Assembly: GCA_945281075.1 (NCBI GenBank)
Contig: CALYQE010000053.1
Location: 1 to 11,570 of the forward strand
Direction: 5' to 3'
DNA: 11,570 nucleotides
From: an uncultured Lactobacillus sp.
Lineage (GTDB): Bacteria; Bacillota; Bacilli; Lactobacillales; Lactobacillaceae
Part shown: one piece after another, positions 7,492-11,570 of the stretch
Position numbering within the stretch: the stretch's first letter is position 1
Layout of the letters: each line of letters begins with the position of its first letter
The notes under the pieces: model-generated
Told to the model about the DNA's origin: nothing
Database searches by the model: none
Seen by the model: the letters and a program-made list of their open reading frames with translations, nothing else
Position numbers and translations under genes: made by a program

Positions 7492-8952
7492 TTATAGATA
7501 TTTTTGTGCGTGTTGCGCTGCATTTCTGCCTGAATAAAAAGCATAGCCCGCACATGTTCCCGGCATATTAGGACCATAAGTATCGCCAGTTAACCCCGCA
7601 GCATCATTACCGGTGGCATAAACCCCCTTAATCGGGTTGCCGCTTTCGTCTTCAAACTCGTTATCAGTGGTTACTTTTAAGCCACCCATCGTACAAAAGG
7701 CACCGATGTCAAGCTTAAAGGCATAAAATGGGCCATTTTCAACTGTTCTGAGATATTTTGCATCTTTGCCAAAAGTTTGATCTTCACCGATCTCAGCAAA
7801 ATGATTATATTGCTCGATCGTTTTCGATAGTGCAGAAACTGGCAAGTTAATTTGCTTGGCCAGCTGCTCAATTGAGTCAGCTTTAAAAATAAATGGTTTT
7901 TTCTCACTGAGTGCCTGATCAATTTCGGCTTGTAAGTGATCCATTTTTTTACCGCGTTCAATAAAAACGCCTAAGCCCATAAAATTGCCCTTTTCAGCCA
8001 TTTCATTAATAATTTTCGCATCCAAAATGCTATAAACATTATTTTGACTGTATAGTGCATTGCCGGCGTACGAAAATTTATAAATTACCGACTCATCGAC
8101 AAAACGTTCTCCCTTTTCGTTTACCCACAATAAAGGCTGCTGCCCGGCAGCAACACACATTTGGCTGTGCATCATTTTAAATGACGGTTCTTGCGGATCT
8201 TTTAGATAACCACCAAAAAGCATTGCCATTCCCATGCCAGCTTTTTGCGCTCCAACTTGCCAGCCAAGACGTAAACCATCTCCCGTTCCTTTTCCACAGG
8301 AAACAGGAATCATGCGCGTTAAATCATAAGACGTTTCCTTAGCCATCATCTCAGCATTGTTCAGATAGCCACCGGCAGCAAGGATGACAATTTTGGTCGT
8401 AACAACTTGAATTTCACCTGTTCCTTCATTTTTTAAGGTCACTTTTTTCAAGCCCTTTTCACCCAAATCAAGGCCGATTGCCGAAGTCGATGTCAACAGT
8501 TCACCGCCCAATTTTTCAAACTTTGGTTGCAGGGCTTGGTGGATCACCGCGTCACCAAAGCCTTCGTATATGTGCCAAGTTGCTTCTCCTGCTCCCATGG
8601 CTTGAACACCCTTGTATTTAACGCCTTCATCGTGAAGCCATTGCACATTTTCTGCACTAGCATCAAGATATTTGCGCCAGATTCTCGAGTCTGCCTTATA
8701 TTTTGAGTATTCAACTTCTTCTTTTAAAACATCAATTGTTGAAACGTCTATTCCCTTTTCCTTTTGTAAATATGAATCAACCGCAAACAGTCCTTCACTG
8801 TAATTAGCTGATCCTCCGGTAGTACGACCTTTTTCCAACATTAAAACTTTGTTACCATTTTCAACTGCCATCAATGCCGCAGCTTGACCTGCCGCACCCG
8901 AACCTACAACAACCACATCATATTCAGTTGATTTTGTTAAAGTCATGCTCAT
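7492..8952 (-). CDS. FAD-dependent oxidoreductase, fumarate reductase / ketosteroid dehydrogenase superfamily
   Basis: Soluble flavoprotein of 486 residues, probably reducing or dehydrogenating a carbon-carbon double bond next to a carbonyl or carboxylate. The N-terminal Rossmann motif is VVVVGSGAAG at 13-22, with E40 placed for the FAD ribose; GG at 194-195 and the C-terminal FAD contact GVYATGN at 443-449 complete the FAD fold. A capping domain (~240-360) lies between. There is no signal peptide, haem domain or FMN-binding domain, so it is cytosolic and its electron donor is unknown. Residues classically required for fumarate reduction seem absent: CTMGG at 420-424 lacks the usual His, the segment after GERFVDE (281-287) lacks the ExxR arginine, and GDTYGPNMPG at 456-465 lacks the HG..R arginine. 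The C-terminal half looks more like the ketosteroid dehydrogenase branch, so I would not call it fumarate reductase. GGAGG lies 4 nt before this ATG and 10 nt before a second ATG two codons on (8946); either may be the start. A broken LysR gene is divergent to it. Confidence 0.85.
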   Translation of the reverse strand: MSMTLTKSTEYDVVVVGSGAAGQAAALMAVENGNKVLMLEKGRTTGGSANYSEGLFAVDSYLQKEKGIDVSTIDVLKEEVEYSKYKADSRIWRKYLDASAENVQWLHDEGVKYKGVQAMGAGEATWHIYEGFGDAVIHQALQPKFEKLGGELLTSTSAIGLDLGEKGLKKVTLKNEGTGEIQVVTTKIVILAAGGYLNNAEMMAKETSYDLTRMIPVSCGKGTGDGLRLGWQVGAQKAGMGMAMLFGGYLKDPQEPSFKMMHSQMCVAAGQQPLLWVNEKGERFVDESVIYKFSYAGNALYSQNNVYSILDAKIINEMAEKGNFMGLGVFIERGKKMDHLQAEIDQALSEKKPFIFKADSIEQLAKQINLPVSALSKTIEQYNHFAEIGEDQTFGKDAKYLRTVENGPFYAFKLDIGAFCTMGGLKVTTDNEFEDESGNPIKGVYATGNDAAGLTGDTYGPNMPGTCAGYAFYSGRNAAQHAQKYL

Positions 8953-8982
8953 TAAGCCTCCAAATTATTTATTGCTTCTTCA

Positions 8983-9007
8983 ATCTTACCGATTTAAATA
9001 GTAAGAT
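8983..9007. promoter_or_regulatory. Inverted repeat, candidate LysR-type operator
   Basis: ATCTTAC (8983-8989) and GTAAGAT (9001-9007) form a perfect 7-bp inverted repeat separated by 11 nt, with T and A at the inner flanks as in the loose T-N11-A box of LysR regulators. It sits between the flavoprotein gene and the divergent LysR-type pseudogene, where such an operator is expected. I see no clear -35/-10 pair on either strand of this 103-nt gap, which would fit an activator-dependent promoter. The assignment to LysR is inference. Confidence 0.5.
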
Positions 9008-9055
9008 AATAGAGATGACTTTTTTCGTCAGCCGAGGCTGGAGGTTCGGGTAAAT

Positions 9056-9934
9056 TTGAATTTTGATCAACTAAATACATTTATTACAGTCGTTGAACCC
9101 GGCAGTTTTAAAAAAACTGCCCAAAGATAGTACATTAGTCAACGGGCCGTGTCGCAATCAATGCGAAAACTCGAGGAAGAACTGGGCTTTCAACTTTTTA
9201 ATCGCGGTAAAAATAAAATCTCCGTTACAGCGCAGGGCCATTTCTCAAAACCAAAGACATGCTTCATAGTTACTCAATCGAGATCAATGCGCTGCGTCAC
9301 CAAGCAACTGTGATTTATCAGGAATTAAAAATAGGCTATTTTTCGTCTTTTGAAGGCGTCCTGATGCGACGTCAAATTTTAGATTTGCTCAAAAACAGCC
9401 GAAAGTGAAGCTGAAAATTACTGAAGAAAGTATTGAACACCTTATTTCTGATGTTTCTTTAGGGATCCTAGATCTAGCCTACATTTTGGATTATGGATCA
9501 CAGGAATTTTTAAATACCAAGCTGGCTTATCAAACCGTTTTTCAAAGTACCATGCTAATCGACACCAGCAAGCTCGATCCTTTGAGTGCTCAAACCGTAT
9601 TTCCTCTTGCAGCATTAAAAACTAAGCCCATGCTTTATTACAGTCCAAAAAAACCAACTACTTGAAGCATGCGTTTTTAGTAACACTGCCAGAAGCCTAT
9701 CAAAATATTCCAGTAGCGCGTGTTTCAACGATTGAACAAATGCAAACGCTGGTGACTGCAAACCAAGCTAACGCATACTATCCAGATGGTTTGATTCAAT
9801 TATCTAACAATCAACATTCTTAAATACGCTATCTTCCTTTAGCCGGAAATGAAACCAGCCAAAAATTTAAAATTCAGGTCATTTATCAACAAAAGAGCAA
9901 AAAGCAAAACTTGATCAATACTTTTTTAACTTAA
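9056..9934 (+). pseudogene. LysR-family transcriptional regulator, inactivated
   Basis: Spliced across lesions it spans about 293 codons, the normal LysR length. The helix-turn-helix is recognisable: FDQLNTFITVV, then GSFKKTAQR, a stop, YISQRAVSQSMRKLEEELG and FQLFNRGKNKISVTAQG. The effector domain follows, with KIGYFSSFEG and later ILDLAYILDYG in the typical GxLDLA position. Lesions: TAG at 9128-9130 where Leu is usual; a frameshift near 9233-9241; a frameshift at the A run 9391-9395; a frameshift at the A7 run 9647-9653; and TAA at 9821-9823. The open segment 9405-9665 is only a fragment of this gene. The start is taken as TTG at 9056, with GGAGG 11 nt upstream; the ancestral start may differ. 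It is divergent from the flavoprotein gene and was probably its regulator. Two frameshifts in A runs could be sequencing slips, but the two nonsense codons and the third shift make true decay likely. Confidence 0.9.
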
Positions 9935-9970
9935 AAAATCCACTCAATTAAGAGTGGATTTTATTTTTTT
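9935..9970. terminator. Bidirectional terminator between convergent LysR pseudogene and ROK gene
   Basis: AAAATCCACTC (9935-9945) pairs perfectly with GAGTGGATTTT (9952-9962), 11 bp around a 6-nt loop. On the plus strand it is followed by a T-rich tract to 9970; on the minus strand by TTTTTT. It starts directly after the last stop of the LysR pseudogene and overlaps the stop codon region of the ROK gene, so it can end transcription from both sides. Confidence 0.88.
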
Positions 9971-10874
9971 AGTAAGTTTCGTGATCTGTCTGTAGCAGCA
10001 AGTTGTATAACGAACCATATAAATTCGAATCGTTTCTAAACTTGGCTGCCACAATCTCCGGCTTGGTCAACGTTTGTCCAATAATTGGGTTATCTTCATT
10101 TACTAGTTGATCATATGCTTGGTTTATTCCTGCAATTAGAATCGGCTGCGCGCTGATGCCACCGCCAATCGCAATTTTATTGACATCAACCACAGTTTGC
10201 ATGTTGAGAATTAAAATCGCAATATTCAGGCAGTACTCTTTAAAAATTTTCAGCGCTGCTGGAACATTTTTACTAATCGCCTCAAAAGCATTGAGACCAT
10301 CGTTTTCATCTGCATAACCAACTTGATGATTGACTTGCTTAACAAACAAAACCGCTGAACAAAATCTGCCTACGATTCCTTCCATTTGTTTGCCATGAGA
10401 AATATCAGCAACCATGAAACTCATTTCACCTGCTTGGTAATGAGTTCCTTGCAGCAGATGGCCATTTAGAATAATGCCACTTCCAACGCCCGTGCCTAGG
10501 GTAATTGCAGCACAATTTTCTTCGTCTTTAAGATTACCAAGCCAGTTTTCAGCCAGGACGCTTGCCTTGCCATCATTAATCACAGTTACGGGGAAATCCT
10601 TGTTTTGGTAAATTTGGCCAAAATCAATTCCATCAAGAAATGAAATCGCTCCGCCAAATCTAATTTTGGTTCCCTCGATTTTTCCCGGTGCACAAATTGC
10701 AAGTCCTTTGATTGAGTCCGCATATTTCTTTACGATTCCATCAACTTGGGCTAAAAAATCCTGCTTATTATCAGGTGTACTCAGCTTACCCTTTTCAATA
10801 ATTTGACCTGATACGTCAATCTGGGCGTATTTAATTTCAGTACCACCAATGTCAATGCTCAAATAATTCTTCAT
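9969..10874 (-). CDS. ROK-family protein, probable sugar or beta-glucoside kinase
   Basis: ROK family member of 301 residues with no N-terminal DNA-binding domain, so an enzyme rather than a repressor: ATP-dependent phosphorylation of a hexose, N-acyl sugar or beta-glucoside in the cytoplasm. ATP phosphate-binding DIGGT is at 8-12. IND at 99-101 contains the catalytic base D101, followed by ASVLAENWLG (104-113). GTGVGSG is at 127-133, the sugar-contact GE at 149-150, and the adenine-side GGG at 237-239. The zinc cluster of most ROK proteins (GH followed by CxCGxxGCxE) is missing: the chain reads AGEMSFM at 148-154 and has no CxCG. By memory of the family this resembles the BglK beta-glucoside kinase branch, which also lacks it; the exact substrate is open. 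The start ATG at 10874 has AAAGGA 4 nt upstream. It appears to be transcribed alone, since a promoter candidate lies ~80 nt upstream and a terminator follows at once. No sugar transporter or glycosidase adjoins it. Confidence 0.88.
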   Translation of the reverse strand: MKNYLSIDIGGTEIKYAQIDVSGQIIEKGKLSTPDNKQDFLAQVDGIVKKYADSIKGLAICAPGKIEGTKIRFGGAISFLDGIDFGQIYQNKDFPVTVINDGKASVLAENWLGNLKDEENCAAITLGTGVGSGIILNGHLLQGTHYQAGEMSFMVADISHGKQMEGIVGRFCSAVLFVKQVNHQVGYADENDGLNAFEAISKNVPAALKIFKEYCLNIAILILNMQTVVDVNKIAIGGGISAQPILIAGINQAYDQLVNEDNPIIGQTLTKPEIVAAKFRNDSNLYGSLYNLLLQTDHETY

Positions 10875-10954
10875 ACTATCCTTTCAAGAAAATTCGGATT
10901 TACCTTCATTTCAGTAATAATTATGCTTAATTGCTGATCAAATTTCCTCTTAGC

Positions 10955-10960
10955 ATTATA
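10955..10960 (-). promoter_or_regulatory. -10 element of the ROK gene promoter
   Basis: The minus strand has a perfect TATAAT here. The -35 region 17-18 nt upstream is only a weak A-rich match. A start near 10948 gives a leader of about 74 nt before the ROK ATG. I saw no convincing catabolite-response element or riboswitch in that leader. The 156-nt gap 10875-11030 holds nothing else except a weak hairpin. Confidence 0.5.
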
Positions 10961-10983
10961 ACCTAAAATAAAACCATATTTTT

Positions 10984-11017
10984 AAAAAAATCAAACATAG
11001 AACAATAGCTCATGTTC
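10984..11017 (-). terminator. Weak candidate terminator after the alpha/beta hydrolase pseudogene
   Basis: On the minus strand GAACAT (11017-11012) can pair with ATGTTT (10998-10993), 6 bp with one wobble and a 13-nt loop, followed 2 nt later by seven T. It lies 14 nt after the hydrolase stop codon. The stem is AT-rich and short, so function is doubtful. Confidence 0.3.
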
Positions 11018-11030
11018 ATTTTGGTTTTGA

Positions 11031-11570
11031 TTAAGGCAGATAGTGATTTTGCAATAAAAAATGGCGCACTAATTGATTAAATTGCTGCGGTATTTCCGCC
11101 ATAATGTCATGACCACAATTTTCAACAATCACAGCTGTTATTTTGTCATTTTGGGCTGCTGCCCAGTTTGCAAACTGATAGTTATAATAAGGGCTTTTTT
11201 TGGCCGCAAAAATAATCAATTTGCGCTGGGTGGTCCTAATGGTTTGGCGCCAATCCAGCTGAACATGCTCTCGTAACAAGTTGATATTTGCCAAACGGTC
11301 AAATGGATAAGCGATTTTTACTGGCGTCAAGCAAGTCAAAATTTGCCGATCAATTCCATGCAAAGTCTCACGCACCCTGGGTATATTTAAGGTTTCTTTT
11401 TGAAAATTTTCTGCGGTATAGTTTTAAAAACCGTATTTCCAACTTTGATTATTCAGCATGTAGGGACTTTGATCAATAATCATTCCTAGGTCAACCACTT
11501 CCGGGTTAGAGCTTAACAAATGATATAAAACACTGCCACCCATGGAATGCCCGATGAAGCTGGCATGGCT
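11031..11570 (-). pseudogene. Alpha/beta hydrolase, interrupted by a stop codon and cut by the window edge
   Basis: The C-terminal ~180 codons of an alpha/beta-fold hydrolase (esterase/lipase/proline-iminopeptidase-like). The first codons visible, near the right edge, give the nucleophile elbow GHSMGGS (catalytic Ser) followed by VDLGMIIDQSP. Near the end is ENCGHDIMAEIPQQF, where the His of GHD would be the catalytic histidine. An in-frame TAA at 11424-11426 (after WKYGF, before NYTAENF) separates the two; reading frame and similarity continue on both sides, so this is a nonsense change or in-frame indel, not a frameshift. The part after the stop could only restart at a GTG at 11375 and would lack the nucleophile. 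The usual acid motif (G..D) is not evident: the expected site reads IIFAAKKSPYY. The N-terminus with the oxyanion region lies outside the window. Confidence 0.8.

Noticed and set aside
9029..9040. CAGCCGAGGCTG near-palindrome just before the LysR ribosome site
   Set aside because: The stem is 5 bp with a 2-nt gap and cannot form a stable hairpin; there is no second copy or context to support an operator.
9405..9665. 86-codon open frame on the plus strand starting with GTG
   Set aside because: It has no ribosome site, and its sequence is the middle of the LysR effector domain, joined to matching fragments in other frames on both sides. It is part of the pseudogene.
11073..11479. Two plus-strand open frames (11073-11276 and 11288-11479)
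   Set aside because: Both are antisense to the alpha/beta hydrolase, whose codons explain the sequence; neither has a ribosome site or a recognisable product.

Overview
The window reads as a chromosomal segment of a low-to-moderate GC Gram-positive bacterium, most likely Lactobacillus in the narrow sense (acidophilus/delbrueckii-type). The grounds are the gene order pyrH-frr-uppS-cdsA-rseP-proS-polC, a Gram-positive PolC replicase, strong AGGAGG-type ribosome sites, and the absence of dxr between cdsA and rseP, which fits lactobacilli that make isoprenoids by the mevalonate route. Species cannot be fixed from the sequence alone.

Region 1 (1-7279, all minus strand) is a tightly packed housekeeping operon. 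Read in the direction of transcription it encodes UMP kinase (pyrH), ribosome recycling factor (frr), undecaprenyl diphosphate synthase (uppS), CDP-diacylglycerol synthase (cdsA), the site-2 intramembrane protease RseP/Eep, prolyl-tRNA synthetase (proS) and the first 484 codons of the replicative polymerase polC, which runs off the left edge. Gaps between genes are -1 to 25 nt, and several Shine-Dalgarno sites lie inside the stop region of the gene before. The operon joins nucleotide supply, translation, lipid-carrier and phospholipid synthesis, membrane proteolysis and replication. An extended -10 promoter lies just upstream of pyrH.

Region 2 (7280-7491) is intergenic. It holds the pyrH promoter, a 9-bp direct repeat with a 20-bp period, and the terminator of the next gene.

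Region 3 (7492-11570) is accessory and partly decayed. It holds an intact soluble flavoprotein of the fumarate reductase/ketosteroid dehydrogenase superfamily; a divergent LysR-type regulator broken by two nonsense codons and three frameshifts; a bidirectional terminator; an intact ROK-family sugar kinase/regulator lacking the usual zinc cluster; and an alpha/beta hydrolase interrupted by an in-frame TAA and cut by the right edge. In many Firmicutes rpsB-tsf sits directly upstream of pyrH, so this block marks a rearrangement or insertion point.

I found no convincing new multi-gene system. The points most worth following are the flavoprotein, which appears to lack the classical fumarate reductase catalytic residues and has lost its neighbouring regulator, and the changed context upstream of pyrH. 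No tRNA, rRNA, CRISPR array, IS element or phage gene was seen.
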